Positions 42,469 through 52,036 of a DNA stretch of 64,000 bases are shown here, one piece after another. Below the pieces are notes generated by a model. That model was not told where the DNA came from and did no database searches. It worked only from the letters and a program-made list of their open reading frames with translations. This DNA comes from Cellvibrionaceae bacterium. Its GTDB lineage: Bacteria; Pseudomonadota; Gammaproteobacteria; Pseudomonadales; Cellvibrionaceae. Numbering within the stretch: the first letter of the stretch is position 1; each line of letters opens with the position of its first letter. The position numbers were made by a program, and so were the translations under genes. The stretch covers positions 62,001 through 126,000 of the forward strand of contig JAGKWQ010000008.1 of assembly GCA_021151825.1 (NCBI GenBank). Reading direction: 5' to 3'.

Positions 42469-44847
42469 ATGGCGCTACAAATTCCCGGCTACCGGGTGAT
42501 ACGGAAAATTAACCAGGGTGGCATGTCCACTGTATACCTCGCGATCCAGATCAGCGTGGGGCGTGTTGTTGCATTGAAAGTCATGAACCCGCAACTTAAT
42601 AGCGACCCGGCATTTAGTGAACGATTCCAGCGCGAAGCTACCATTGTTGGTCAATTGTCACACCCAAATATTGTGGCGATTTACGATATTGGTCGCCATG
42701 AGGATTTAAATTACATCGCCATGGATTACCTGCCTAATGGTTCTGTGCACGATCGTATGAGCACCGGCCTCAGTGGCGAAGAAGTATTGCGCGTTACCCG
42801 CGAAATCGCCAGTGCACTGGATCACGCCCATGAAAAAGGTTATATCCATCGCGATATAAAACCGGAAAATATTTTATTCCGCTCCGATAATTCTGCCGTG
42901 CTAACCGACTTTGGCGTTGCGCGCGGACTGGCTACAAACTCGCGCATGACGCATGTGGGAACTGTTGTTGGCACCCCCCATTATATGAGCCCGGAACAAA
43001 CCAAAGGCAACGTAGTCGATGGCCGCTCGGATCTCTATAGTCTCGGTGTAGTTTTTTACGAGATGCTAACGGGCACGTTGCCATTCCAGGGTGATGAAGC
43101 AGTAACCATTGCGCTCAAACATATCAGCGCACCGATTCCCAAATTGCCCATGCAGTATTTGGGTTTTCAAAAAATTCTGGACAAATTATTAGCAAAAGAT
43201 CCCGAACAGCGTTTCCAGCGCGGGCGCGATTTAATATCGGCATTGGAAGATTTTGAAAAAATCCAGCGTCCCACCACGACTACTGCAACACATCCCGCTG
43301 ATTTAACCGTAGTCAATCTTACCCGTGCATTGGTATCAGCAACCTTGAATGCGGTGCGCTGGCGCTGGAATAAATTCCGCTCATTGCGCTGGAGCCCCGG
43401 TCGCGGATTTTATTTACGCCCTGCGACCAAAATTACTGAAATATTTTTCAATGAACAGCATGCAGCTACACAGATCAGCCGTGAAGAATTTATCACGTCG
43501 ATACATTCCGCTTACAACAGCAAGAATCGCCCGATTACTTTTGTACTAACGTTATTGGTATTTTTACCTTTGTTGTGGTGCGGCATGAGTATTTTTTATG
43601 CAAAAGGAAAATCACTTAGCGAAAATCCATCCAGTATTGGCAAATTAATGCTCACCACTGCTGCCTGGTTTATAGATACTCCAGGCACCGCGCCAGCAAC
43701 ACCATCTGCAGTTGCTTCAAGTGATGCAAATACACAATCAACCAGCAGCGCTAATACTATTGCCGTTACAAGCCAGGTCAGCCCGGCAACAGAGACAACA
43801 AGCGCACCCACACCTGAGGGAAACACCACACAATTAGCGCCAATCGATCAAGCTGCCTATGCGCAAACCAATAGCAGTACTCCGGTGCAAACCTTCGCAT
43901 TAAAAGTACTTAGCACGCCAACCAATGCGCGTGTGCGCGTATTGAATATCCCCGAACGCTATGAAGCAGATATGCAACTTCCTGCCGGCCGTTATCAAAT
44001 TGAAGTCAGCTTGCAAGGTTATGAAACACAAAAGCGCTGGGTGGAAATTATCGATCAAAATTTACAACCGGAATTCGTACTGAACGTTGCAATTCAACCC
44101 GGCGAAGAAATCAGCAGCCAGGTAATTGCTTCTATCAAAACAGACGGCCCGGAAATGATCAGCATTCCCACCGGTAATTTTTTAATGGGAAATAAAGATG
44201 ATGTCATCGCCATGCCGGTACACAAAGTTGTGATTAGCAAACGCTTTGCAATCAGCAAATACGAAATTACATTTAATGATTACGATATGTTTGCCCAGGC
44301 AACAAAGCGCCCGTTACCCAATGACAATCGCTGGGGCCGCGGTAATCGCCCGGTTATTAATGTCAGCTTTGAAGATGCGCGCGCCTATGTGCAATGGTTA
44401 AGCCAAACCACTGGCAAAAAATACCGGTTGCCCACTGAATCAGAATGGGAATATGTTGCGCGTGCTGAAACCAATACCTTATTTTGGTGGAGCAACGATT
44501 TGCGCGATGCCGCAGGTCGCGCGAACTGTCGCCGCGGTTGCAACAGTAAATTTTCCGGATTATTCGGCGCAAAAACAGCGCCTGTTGGCAGTTATCCTGC
44601 AAACGGTTTTGGTGTTTATGATACGGCGGGCAATGTTGCTGAATGGGTAGAAGATTGCTTTGCGGATAATTACAACCTACACCCTAAAAATGGCCAGGCC
44701 ATGGTGATAAAAAATTGCGAAGCGCATGTAGTGCGCGGTGGTTCCGCCAAAGATAATGCCGAACGCCTTGCCAGCCATACTCGCGACTACCACCGCAATG
44801 AAATTTTTGATAATCACCTGGGTTTCCGGGTGGTGATGGAATTGTAA
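42469..44847 (+). CDS. Ser/Thr protein kinase with PEGA and FGE-sulfatase domains (PpkA-like)
   Basis: A 792-residue Hanks-type kinase. The kinase domain (about 8-265) has the P-loop QGGMSTVY, K37, catalytic HRDIKPEN (D129) and DFG (147-149), so it is predicted active. A membrane helix (about 356-376) leads to a Thr/Ser-rich linker, a PEGA-like domain (about 474-527) and a formylglycine-generating-enzyme (SUMF) domain (about 561-790, LPTESEWEYVAR and GNVAEWVEDCF). This order is shared with PpkA, the T6SS threonine kinase, although no T6SS is nearby. It pairs with the upstream PP2C phosphatase. Confidence 0.9.
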   Translation: MALQIPGYRVIRKINQGGMSTVYLAIQISVGRVVALKVMNPQLNSDPAFSERFQREATIVGQLSHPNIVAIYDIGRHEDLNYIAMDYLPNGSVHDRMSTGLSGEEVLRVTREIASALDHAHEKGYIHRDIKPENILFRSDNSAVLTDFGVARGLATNSRMTHVGTVVGTPHYMSPEQTKGNVVDGRSDLYSLGVVFYEMLTGTLPFQGDEAVTIALKHISAPIPKLPMQYLGFQKILDKLLAKDPEQRFQRGRDLISALEDFEKIQRPTTTTATHPADLTVVNLTRALVSATLNAVRWRWNKFRSLRWSPGRGFYLRPATKITEIFFNEQHAATQISREEFITSIHSAYNSKNRPITFVLTLLVFLPLLWCGMSIFYAKGKSLSENPSSIGKLMLTTAAWFIDTPGTAPATPSAVASSDANTQSTSSANTIAVTSQVSPATETTSAPTPEGNTTQLAPIDQAAYAQTNSSTPVQTFALKVLSTPTNARVRVLNIPERYEADMQLPAGRYQIEVSLQGYETQKRWVEIIDQNLQPEFVLNVAIQPGEEISSQVIASIKTDGPEMISIPTGNFLMGNKDDVIAMPVHKVVISKRFAISKYEITFNDYDMFAQATKRPLPNDNRWGRGNRPVINVSFEDARAYVQWLSQTTGKKYRLPTESEWEYVARAETNTLFWWSNDLRDAAGRANCRRGCNSKFSGLFGAKTAPVGSYPANGFGVYDTAGNVAEWVEDCFADNYNLHPKNGQAMVIKNCEAHVVRGGSAKDNAERLASHTRDYHRNEIFDNHLGFRVVMEL

Positions 44848-44853
44848 TAAACC

Positions 44854-45891
44854 ATGGTGCAATTCAGTGCTGTAGCAACCACATTGACGCAATACTCAAT
44901 CGGGTTTTCAATTTTCGCTACAGTGTTATTGTGGATGGTTTATTGGTGGGTATTCAAAGCCTTTGATAAAACCTGGTTATCCAAAATTGCTTGCACCACA
45001 ATGCTGGCCACCCTGGCGCTACTACAGTTTTATCATTGGCAAGCATTGGACTTCAGTATCTCACTGTTTGACTCCAGCGTTTATCACGCCCTTCTTTTTA
45101 TTGTGGCACCCTCGTTTTATTTATTCAGTCGCGAGCTTCTGCAATTTAATAGTCGCAACTATCCATTACTTATCGTGCATTTTCTCCCGTTGGCCGTCAG
45201 CCCATGGCTGGGTGGTTTAATCGCTATCCCGCTCGCATTTTGCATCGGAAGTGGCTATGCACTTTGGTTATGCCTTGCCTTGTTTCGCCTGCGCGACCAG
45301 CGTCAATATTTCCAATTGGAGCTTCTTACGTTCTCCGCATTCACAATAATTGCATTAATTATTTTCCTGAGCGGATTGCTAACGCCATGGCTGGGGGAAG
45401 GAATATACATCCATACCTACGCGAACCTGATTTCGCTGGCACTTTTCGCCGTACTCTATTTGCAGCTGCGCTTTCCCGATATCACCCAAAAAACCTGCGA
45501 TGCTGTTGCCGCTACGTACGCTGCATCCACCTTAAAAAACACCGACTGTATTGTGTTGGTTGAGCGCCTTAAACGCTTACTCGCCGATGAAAAAATTTAT
45601 CGAGATGAGAACCTAAGCCTGGCAAGCCTTGCCGAACTGTTAGAGCTCAGCAGCCACCAAGCCTCGGAATTAATCAACACCCATTTCAACCTTGGGTTCT
45701 CGCGCTTGATTCGTCAGCATCGGATTGATGAGGCCAAGCAACAACTCATTGATGAGCCCAGGTCTTCAGTGCTTTCAATTGGCCTGGCGGTGGGCTTCAG
45801 TTCCCAATCCAATTTTTATACTGCCTTTCGTGAACTCACCGGTGAAACGCCCGGGCAATTTCGCAAACGCATGGGAATTTCAGAAACCTGA
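44854..45891 (+). CDS. Membrane-spanning AraC-type regulator
   Basis: A 345-residue protein with six or seven predicted membrane helices in the first 210 residues and a C-terminal AraC/XylS DNA-binding domain (about 240-340; LASLAELLELSSHQASELINTHF and GLAVGFSSQSNFYTAFRELTGETPGQF). Such proteins bind DNA while embedded in the inner membrane. It starts 6 bp after the kinase stop, suggesting operon membership, and is followed across 218 bp by three small membrane-protein genes. Confidence 0.87.
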   Translation: MVQFSAVATTLTQYSIGFSIFATVLLWMVYWWVFKAFDKTWLSKIACTTMLATLALLQFYHWQALDFSISLFDSSVYHALLFIVAPSFYLFSRELLQFNSRNYPLLIVHFLPLAVSPWLGGLIAIPLAFCIGSGYALWLCLALFRLRDQRQYFQLELLTFSAFTIIALIIFLSGLLTPWLGEGIYIHTYANLISLALFAVLYLQLRFPDITQKTCDAVAATYAASTLKNTDCIVLVERLKRLLADEKIYRDENLSLASLAELLELSSHQASELINTHFNLGFSRLIRQHRIDEAKQQLIDEPRSSVLSIGLAVGFSSQSNFYTAFRELTGETPGQFRKRMGISET

Positions 45892-46109
45892 ACCCGCGTA
45901 ATTACATCCCATATACCTGATGTTGCCTTCCACATTCCGAAATTATCATTCTGGATACTTTTAACCATCTGTTTTTATTAAATTTTATTTTAGGCAGACA
46001 CTTTTTATTCCTAAACGATAAAACCGGAAGTTAACCCGTCGCATCATCCGCAAAATCCCTGTTGTGCTCTGCAATAACGGCGCAATTAATCAAACAACAG
46101 GAGTTTTCC

Positions 46110-46475
46110 ATGCTTAACCTTATTACCTACATTGCTTATTTGATCATCAGTTTACTAATTACATTTCGAGTGGGGGCATTGCTCAGCCAGAACGGAGCTG
46201 TCTTTTTAACCAACCAGACTCACGGTAATGAACGCCTGGCGCTCGCTATTAATAATCTGTTACTGATCGGTTATTACCTCATCAACATCGGCTACATATT
46301 GCTGGTGCTAAACCTCAATGATTTCACCCTTTATGAAAATACCCCGGGCATAGATAACCAGCTTTATTTCCTCACCCGCAATTTAGGTTTGGTCACCCTC
46401 ATGCTTGGCGCCATGCATATGTTATTGCTGTATGTCCTTGCCAACTGGCACCCGACAAAAATCGATCAGGAATAA
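46110..46475 (+). CDS. Small membrane protein (first gene of three-gene cassette)
   Basis: A 121-residue hydrophobic protein with about three membrane helices and no recognised domain. The ATG at 46110 has an ideal AGGAG six nt upstream; the open frame runs further upstream to 46062 without one. It begins a tight run of three genes (13 bp to the next, then a 4-bp overlap) downstream of the membrane AraC regulator. Its relation to described families is uncertain. Confidence 0.7.
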   Translation: MLNLITYIAYLIISLLITFRVGALLSQNGAVFLTNQTHGNERLALAINNLLLIGYYLINIGYILLVLNLNDFTLYENTPGIDNQLYFLTRNLGLVTLMLGAMHMLLLYVLANWHPTKIDQE

Positions 46476-46488
46476 GGAGCAGGTAATA

Positions 46489-46932
46489 ATGAAATTACTC
46501 ACCGCACGCTTTTTACACTTGCCACTGGGCATTCTTTCGCTTGGATTAATCACTCCCCTGGCGGTAATCGTAATAGTGCCAGAAGCTGAACTGTTGATGG
46601 CCAGCTTGCCTTACTGGATGTCTTGCTGGATTTACCTGGGGCTATCACTCATGGCAATTCGCCTCACCTGTTTACGGCTGATGGAATCCTCAGTACCTCC
46701 CCGTAATTGCCCACAAGAGCAAACCGGAATTCAGGCCCATGTGCGCACGGCTGAACTTCTCATTATGGGAGTCGCGCTGCATTCACTGAATTGGGGAATT
46801 GCACCCACTGTCATTGAGGAAGCTGTACTCTTCATCAGCATGCGTTTGGGAATCACCCTGTTGCTGCTAGGGGGCGTAGTTATGATGTTCACCCATATCA
46901 AAATGCGCGATCTGCAAGGAGCAAAAAAATGA
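46489..46932 (+). CDS. Small membrane protein (second gene of cassette)
   Basis: A 147-residue protein with about four hydrophobic segments and a conserved-looking RTAELLIMGVALHSLNWG stretch. The ATG at 46489 follows AAGGAGCAGGTAATA, a good ribosome-binding site; the upstream extension to 46405 lies inside the previous gene and is not supported. Its stop overlaps the next ATG (ATGA), indicating coupled translation. No family recognised. Confidence 0.7.
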   Translation: MKLLTARFLHLPLGILSLGLITPLAVIVIVPEAELLMASLPYWMSCWIYLGLSLMAIRLTCLRLMESSVPPRNCPQEQTGIQAHVRTAELLIMGVALHSLNWGIAPTVIEEAVLFISMRLGITLLLLGGVVMMFTHIKMRDLQGAKK

Positions 46933-47099
46933 ATTCTATCTGGATAAAACGCATTGCAATCACATTGATAGCACTGCTGTTATTCTCTGTGTTGGGGCAA
47001 TTAGCAGGTCAGCGATCCTTTCGCGAACTAAGAATAGATTGCGAGGAAGAAAGGCTCAGTAGCGGCAGAATACTCCCTCATTGCAGCCGCTTTTATTAA
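46929..47099 (+). CDS. Very small membrane protein (third gene of cassette)
   Basis: A 56-residue open frame beginning at the ATG that overlaps the previous stop by four bases. It has one hydrophobic segment (about 9-24) and a charged tail with two cysteines (ELRIDCEEER, LPHCSRFY). The overlap and the run of closely spaced genes are the evidence for it; there is no homology I can see. It ends 17 bp before the convergent methyltransferase gene. Confidence 0.55.
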   Translation: MNSIWIKRIAITLIALLLFSVLGQLAGQRSFRELRIDCEEERLSSGRILPHCSRFY

Positions 47100-47116
47100 G
47101 TCAATTGTTTACTAAA

Positions 47117-48529
47117 TCAATTGTTACGCTTCACTACCGCAACAAACATAGTGTCTGCATCCAGTTCCGGCGCACCTAGAATGCGCTGGGACTGCAGTTC
47201 AAACTGCGGGTGTTGTTGTAAAAACCAATACACTTGTTCTTCATTCTCACTCACCTGCCAGCTGCAAGTTGCGTAAACCAAACATCCGCCGTTGCGCACT
47301 GCGGGTGCGGCGTTAGATAACAGTTTGCGCTGTAAATGAATTAACCCTTGTGTATCAGTTTCATCAAAACGCCAACGCGCATCCGGGTTCCTGCGCCAGG
47401 TTCCCGATGAACTACATGGCACGTCGATCAACACCCAATCAAAACCTTTTTGTTGCGCTATTTCCTTCGGTAAACGCAATGGTTCCTCACCGTTCCAGCT
47501 AAAAGTACGCACATTAAAAGCCTCTGCACGTTTTACGCGGCGCTTTAATTCTTCCAATTTGTACTCATGCAAATCCGTAGCGATAAGTGCCCCTTTGTTA
47601 CTCATGCGCGCCGCTATCGCCAGGGTTTTTCCACCAGCACCGGCACAGGTATCCCACACTTTTTGGCCAGGTTTAACATCTACTGTATTAGCAATTAACT
47701 GACTGGCTAAATCCTGGATTTCAATCAACCCGGATTTATATTCATTAGTGGAATTAACACCTGCCCCACCCCGCACATAAATACCATGTTGCGTGTCCAG
47801 AGCTGCATTAACACCTTGCGCTGATAATTGCGCACTGATCCCCGCCAATGATTCATTTTTTTGTACACGCAGCCACAATGGTGGTGTAACGGTTTGTTGC
47901 TGCAAAAATAAATCTGTGTGCTCATCACTCCACTGGCTGATATTTTTTCTTTCTGCGATCAGCGCGGCCCATTGCGGGCGCAAGCCAATCCATAAGTAAT
48001 GTGCATGGGTTTGGGAAAAATAATTATTTTCTAGTAAATTTTTCAAAAATTCCCGGCGCTCTTGCGCATCACGTAATTGTGCCTGATTTTGTTTGGGTTG
48101 ATCGCCGCCCACACGCAATTGAATCCAATACCAAAATGCGGTGGGCGCCAGCGCGTTTACATCGCGCGCCTGCCAATGTTCGTCCCACTCCAGCCAATCA
48201 ACATCCGGACGATCATTAGTGCGGCAAAACGCTTGATAAACAAACTCCAATGCACACGCCAATTGCTGAAAACGCAATGCGTTATTCATCGCCTGCGAGA
48301 GGTCAGCCTGGTCCGATAACGACAACTGGGCATAAGGTTTGCTTTTTTTTGTAGCAGCAGTTTGCGTCACTACCGGCGAGCTCGCCAATTCGCGCAAGTT
48401 ATGGCGCAACCATTTATCTAACGGCACAGTGCCTGCTACAGATAACCAATTTCGCCACAAACGGATCAGGCGTGAATCATCATAAATAGCAAGGGATTGA
48501 TCAGGGAGGTTTTCGACGGATATCGGCAT
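47117..48529 (-). CDS. RsmB/NOP-type RNA (cytosine-5) methyltransferase
   Basis: A 470-residue class I SAM-dependent methyltransferase of the RsmB/NOP2/SUN family. SAM motif WDTCAGAGGKTLAIA, catalytic motif IV DVPCSSSGTWRRNP with its cysteine, and motif VI ATCSWQVSENEEQV with the second cysteine are intact, so it should make m5C. An N-terminal helical domain replaces the NusB-like domain of RsmB. The exact RNA substrate is unproven, so I leave the symbol blank. Confidence 0.9.
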   Translation of the reverse strand: MPISVENLPDQSLAIYDDSRLIRLWRNWLSVAGTVPLDKWLRHNLRELASSPVVTQTAATKKSKPYAQLSLSDQADLSQAMNNALRFQQLACALEFVYQAFCRTNDRPDVDWLEWDEHWQARDVNALAPTAFWYWIQLRVGGDQPKQNQAQLRDAQERREFLKNLLENNYFSQTHAHYLWIGLRPQWAALIAERKNISQWSDEHTDLFLQQQTVTPPLWLRVQKNESLAGISAQLSAQGVNAALDTQHGIYVRGGAGVNSTNEYKSGLIEIQDLASQLIANTVDVKPGQKVWDTCAGAGGKTLAIAARMSNKGALIATDLHEYKLEELKRRVKRAEAFNVRTFSWNGEEPLRLPKEIAQQKGFDWVLIDVPCSSSGTWRRNPDARWRFDETDTQGLIHLQRKLLSNAAPAVRNGGCLVYATCSWQVSENEEQVYWFLQQHPQFELQSQRILGAPELDADTMFVAVVKRNN

Positions 48530-48847
48530 ATTGGGCGCTGCATAGAAGAGAAGAATTCACAGGCCTTCCCTCAGGAGCGGCCCACACACGTCATTTTAAC
48601 AGCGAGGCGCCGGTTTACCCAGTCATTATCCTGGTAGTTCACCTGGAGTGAAATAAATACGGGTAATCGGGATTTACAAGCAGGGGAGAAAGCTAGCCAG
48701 AAAAAATTGGGTTGTCAGCCAAATCGCTCTGGAAAACAGGCTGAATCACAAGTTTTGCTTATGCAGGTAATGTTTTGTTTATCCGTTTGCAGCAAGAAAC
48801 ATCACGTATTACAACCTTTTTAGAACGTTATTTAAGAGGTAAAAAAT
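48530..48847. other. Intergenic region upstream of the Gfo/Idh gene
   Basis: About 318 bp between the divergent methyltransferase and oxidoreductase genes. I see no gene. An AAGAGG ribosome-binding site lies immediately before the oxidoreductase ATG, and the space should hold promoters for both genes. Confidence 0.6.
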
Positions 48848-49927
48848 ATGCAGGGATTATCCCGTCGCCAGTTGCTAAAACAACTCGCGTTACTCGGCCT
48901 TGCGACTAATGCTGCACCGCTGTTTGCCAGCAGCGCTGCCAAACGTATTGGGGTCGCGTTAGTCGGTCTGGGTTATTACAGTCGCGATATATTAGCACCT
49001 GCATTACAACTCACACGCCATTGCCAACTCACCGGTATAGTGACAGGCTCTCCTGAAAAAATTCCGTACTGGCAAAAAACCTACGGTATTCTCGATTACA
49101 ACATTTACAACTATAAAAATATGCATGAGATCGCCAACAACCCGGCTATCGATGTCATCTACGTTGTAACACCAACAGGCACACACAAACAATTTACCGA
49201 GATAGCAGCGAATGCAGGCAAGCACGTCTGGTGCGAAAAACCCATGGCAATGAATGCGCGCGAATGCCAGGCGATGATTGATGTATGCAAAAAAAATAAA
49301 GTGCAACTCACTATTGGTTATCGTATGCAACACGAAGCCAATACCCGAAAAATTATGCAATTTGCGCGTGAAAAACCTTATGGCAATATCCGCGAAATTA
49401 TTGCCGAGGCGGGCTACAACAATAGCGGCGATAACCACGGTTGGCGCGCTGATCCTAAACTGGGTGGCGGTGCCATGTACGACATGGGCGTCTACCCACT
49501 AAATGCTGCACGGTATACTGCGGGTGAAGAGCCCATTGCAGTCACTGCAACAATGGAATCAACACGTGAATTGTATAAAGATGTGGATGAAACCACTGAA
49601 TTCGAATTGGAATTCCCCAGTGGCGCGCGCGCAAAATGTGCAACCAGTTATGCAAAGAATATGAATTCCCTGCGTGCCAATTGTGAAAAAGGCTGGTATG
49701 AATTAACGCCATTTCAATCCTATTCCGGTGTACGCGGGCGCACCAGTAAAGGAATACAATTAGCTGCCTCACCACTCAATCAACAAGCAGTGCAAATGGA
49801 CAATGACGCTCTCTCCATTTTACAAAACTCGCCGATTATTGTTCCTGGTGAAGAAGGAATGAAGGATATTGTTATTCTGGAAGCGATTTTTAAAGCGGTG
49901 AAAAATAACAGCCGAGTAATAATGTAA
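48848..49927 (+). CDS. Tat-exported Gfo/Idh/MocA-family oxidoreductase
   Basis: A 359-residue NAD(P)-dependent oxidoreductase. The N-terminus MQGLSRRQLLKQLALLGLA is a twin-arginine signal (SRRQLLK) with a hydrophobic stretch, so the enzyme is predicted periplasmic, like glucose-fructose oxidoreductase. GVALVGLGYY is the Rossmann motif, and EKPMAMN contains the catalytic lysine. Substrates in this family are sugars or inositols; the specific one cannot be told. A bidirectional terminator follows. Confidence 0.9.
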   Translation: MQGLSRRQLLKQLALLGLATNAAPLFASSAAKRIGVALVGLGYYSRDILAPALQLTRHCQLTGIVTGSPEKIPYWQKTYGILDYNIYNYKNMHEIANNPAIDVIYVVTPTGTHKQFTEIAANAGKHVWCEKPMAMNARECQAMIDVCKKNKVQLTIGYRMQHEANTRKIMQFAREKPYGNIREIIAEAGYNNSGDNHGWRADPKLGGGAMYDMGVYPLNAARYTAGEEPIAVTATMESTRELYKDVDETTEFELEFPSGARAKCATSYAKNMNSLRANCEKGWYELTPFQSYSGVRGRTSKGIQLAASPLNQQAVQMDNDALSILQNSPIIVPGEEGMKDIVILEAIFKAVKNNSRVIM

Positions 49928-49937
49928 ATTAAATTTA

Positions 49938-49972
49938 AAAAATATTGGGCACAAATAGTGCCCAATATTTTT
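49938..49972. terminator. Bidirectional terminator between the oxidoreductase and deacetylase genes
   Basis: The long stem TATTGGGCAC/GTGCCCAATA with A-rich and T-rich flanks serves the plus-strand oxidoreductase and the convergent minus-strand deacetylase. Confidence 0.92.
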
Positions 49973-49992
49973 ATATTTCAGACCTGATATTA

Positions 49993-51831
49993 TTAAGGTG
50001 CTAAACCAACCCTCACCCCATTAACAGCACGTCCCGCTGCATCCGCACGCCCGTCGCCATTGAGATCCCCGTACTGCAATGAGCTGTTATATTTAACATC
50101 TGCCCAGCCATTTTGATCACCAAATTCCGCGCTCCACAAACGTGCTTCAGTAAATCTCGATCCATTCGACAATGCAGCCCAAACACCTTCGTGACCACGA
50201 CCAATTACATCTGCCATACCATCACCGTTCAAATCTGCAAAGTGAATGGATTTGTAATACTGCGGCTGAGTCCAATCATAACCACTATAATCACCGGTCC
50301 ACCATTGTGCATTTACACCGGTAAATTCGTTACCCGCTACAGCAGTGTTTAATGCAACCATAATTCCCCATCTGCCGTGGCCTACCGCATCAGGCCAACC
50401 ATCGCCATTCACATCGGCAAACTGAATGGTAGTTGCGCGATCAGCGACACCCCAATTCCAGCCGTCATCCGGGCTATCGAAAAAGTTTTGTGTGAACGCC
50501 AGCTTTTTCTTTTGGAAACCGGTACCGGTGCTATACGCAATCCAGAGACCTTGCGAAGAGCGCGCCACGATATCGGCTTTGCCATCTTTGTTGATATCCA
50601 CCAAACGAATTGTTGCATACCAGTTTTCATCATTACCCCACTTACCATTGCCATCAGCGTCTGCGAAATCGGCAATGCCATTGTTGTAGGACGATAATTG
50701 ATAACTCATATTCACAACATTATTGAAACCATTGCCATTGTTAATGGCAACCATAATGCCGTTGGGGCCTTTACCTACAATATCGATTTTCCCATCGCCA
50801 TTCACATCGCCATATTGGATAGAAGCACTGTATTTCGTGTTATTCCAACCAGTGGCATCAGTAAAGTTGCCGCTGTATAAAACTTGCTTCTGTGCAAAAC
50901 CTGTTTGATTACCGGGCAGGCTGTAAGCCACATAAATGCCGTTGGATTTGCGTATTAATGCATCGAGCTTTCCATCTTTATTGATATCAGCCAGACGAAA
51001 GGTATTGTAATAACTGGCATTACCGCTAATGCCGTCTGCGTCGGCATAATCACTATTGATAGTAGCGAGTTGAAGCGGAGAAAATTCCAGAACTGGTCCA
51101 GCGAACACAAAACCATGCTGCTTGAGGATAGGAACAAGATGTTGCATTGCCTGTAAAATATAGTCACTACCAGGGCTCAACTCATTACCGTCATGGAACT
51201 GAAGAATCCCGCCTTTATTATTTTTTTGAACGGTAATCAAATTCACCAAATCATTCATCGCTTGTTGTGGGCTTATCCCGTCTCTCGCATACGCCCAATC
51301 AACCGAATCATAGTTGGTTTCAATATCACGATACTGGCGGGTAATTCCAGGCACTGAATTATAAGCAGAAATTCCTTCGGCATTGTGCGGCGCGCGAATG
51401 AAATACCAGCGATTGTGAATGTAAGGATCAATGATATTTTGCAAAGAATTAATGCCACTCAGCACATTAAGATAATTAGGGCTATCGACTCCTTCGTAAT
51501 AATGGCTATAAGTGTGATTGCCCACGCGATGGCGATTATTAACAAGACTCACTAGTGACGAAGAATAATGCTGTACTCCCACCAGGCGATCAGTTTGATG
51601 GCCAATTACAAAAAAGGTCCCTGATATTTTTTGCGAGTTAAGGTATTGGTACAACTGTTGTGAATATACGTCAGGACCATCATCAAATGTTAACGAAACC
51701 ACTTGATCCGGAAAATTATAATCATCTTCGAATTGTGATGCCCAAAATGCAGTTTGGGCCATTGCCGCAGAAGTAAAAGTGAGCGCACAGACTCCTGCCG
51801 CTATCGCTTGTTTGAAAAATACTTTTTTCAT
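49993..51831 (-). CDS. Secreted polysaccharide deacetylase with FG-GAP repeats
   Basis: A 612-residue exported protein (signal peptide 1-25, AMA-QT cleavage). The NodB domain (about 40-250) has all five catalytic motifs: TFDDGPD (48-54), HTYSH (H106, H110), FIRAPHN (145-151), DSVDW (175-179) and FHDG (212-215), so metal binding and deacetylase chemistry look intact. The C-terminal half holds six FG-GAP/VCBS-type repeats, each with a D-x-N-x-D-G calcium loop (for example GDVNGDGKID). The likely target is chitin, xylan or a similar polymer. AAGGA precedes the ATG. Confidence 0.93.
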   Translation of the reverse strand: MKKVFFKQAIAAGVCALTFTSAAMAQTAFWASQFEDDYNFPDQVVSLTFDDGPDVYSQQLYQYLNSQKISGTFFVIGHQTDRLVGVQHYSSSLVSLVNNRHRVGNHTYSHYYEGVDSPNYLNVLSGINSLQNIIDPYIHNRWYFIRAPHNAEGISAYNSVPGITRQYRDIETNYDSVDWAYARDGISPQQAMNDLVNLITVQKNNKGGILQFHDGNELSPGSDYILQAMQHLVPILKQHGFVFAGPVLEFSPLQLATINSDYADADGISGNASYYNTFRLADINKDGKLDALIRKSNGIYVAYSLPGNQTGFAQKQVLYSGNFTDATGWNNTKYSASIQYGDVNGDGKIDIVGKGPNGIMVAINNGNGFNNVVNMSYQLSSYNNGIADFADADGNGKWGNDENWYATIRLVDINKDGKADIVARSSQGLWIAYSTGTGFQKKKLAFTQNFFDSPDDGWNWGVADRATTIQFADVNGDGWPDAVGHGRWGIMVALNTAVAGNEFTGVNAQWWTGDYSGYDWTQPQYYKSIHFADLNGDGMADVIGRGHEGVWAALSNGSRFTEARLWSAEFGDQNGWADVKYNSSLQYGDLNGDGRADAAGRAVNGVRVGLAP

Positions 51832-52036
51832 GTTTTTTCCTTAGTAAAAATACCATTTAATATTAATGAAGACATTGAAAGCCAGGATCGTCAGGTAGCT
51901 ATATATCAAGATCTTCGTTGGTAAACTTACAGGAAAGAACGAATTTTTTGTTATGTTTTAGATGACACTTTCACGTTATGTGAACCAAGCCTATTGAAAA
52001 CACCTGAATATTGGAAGATTCAATGCATGCAAAAAA

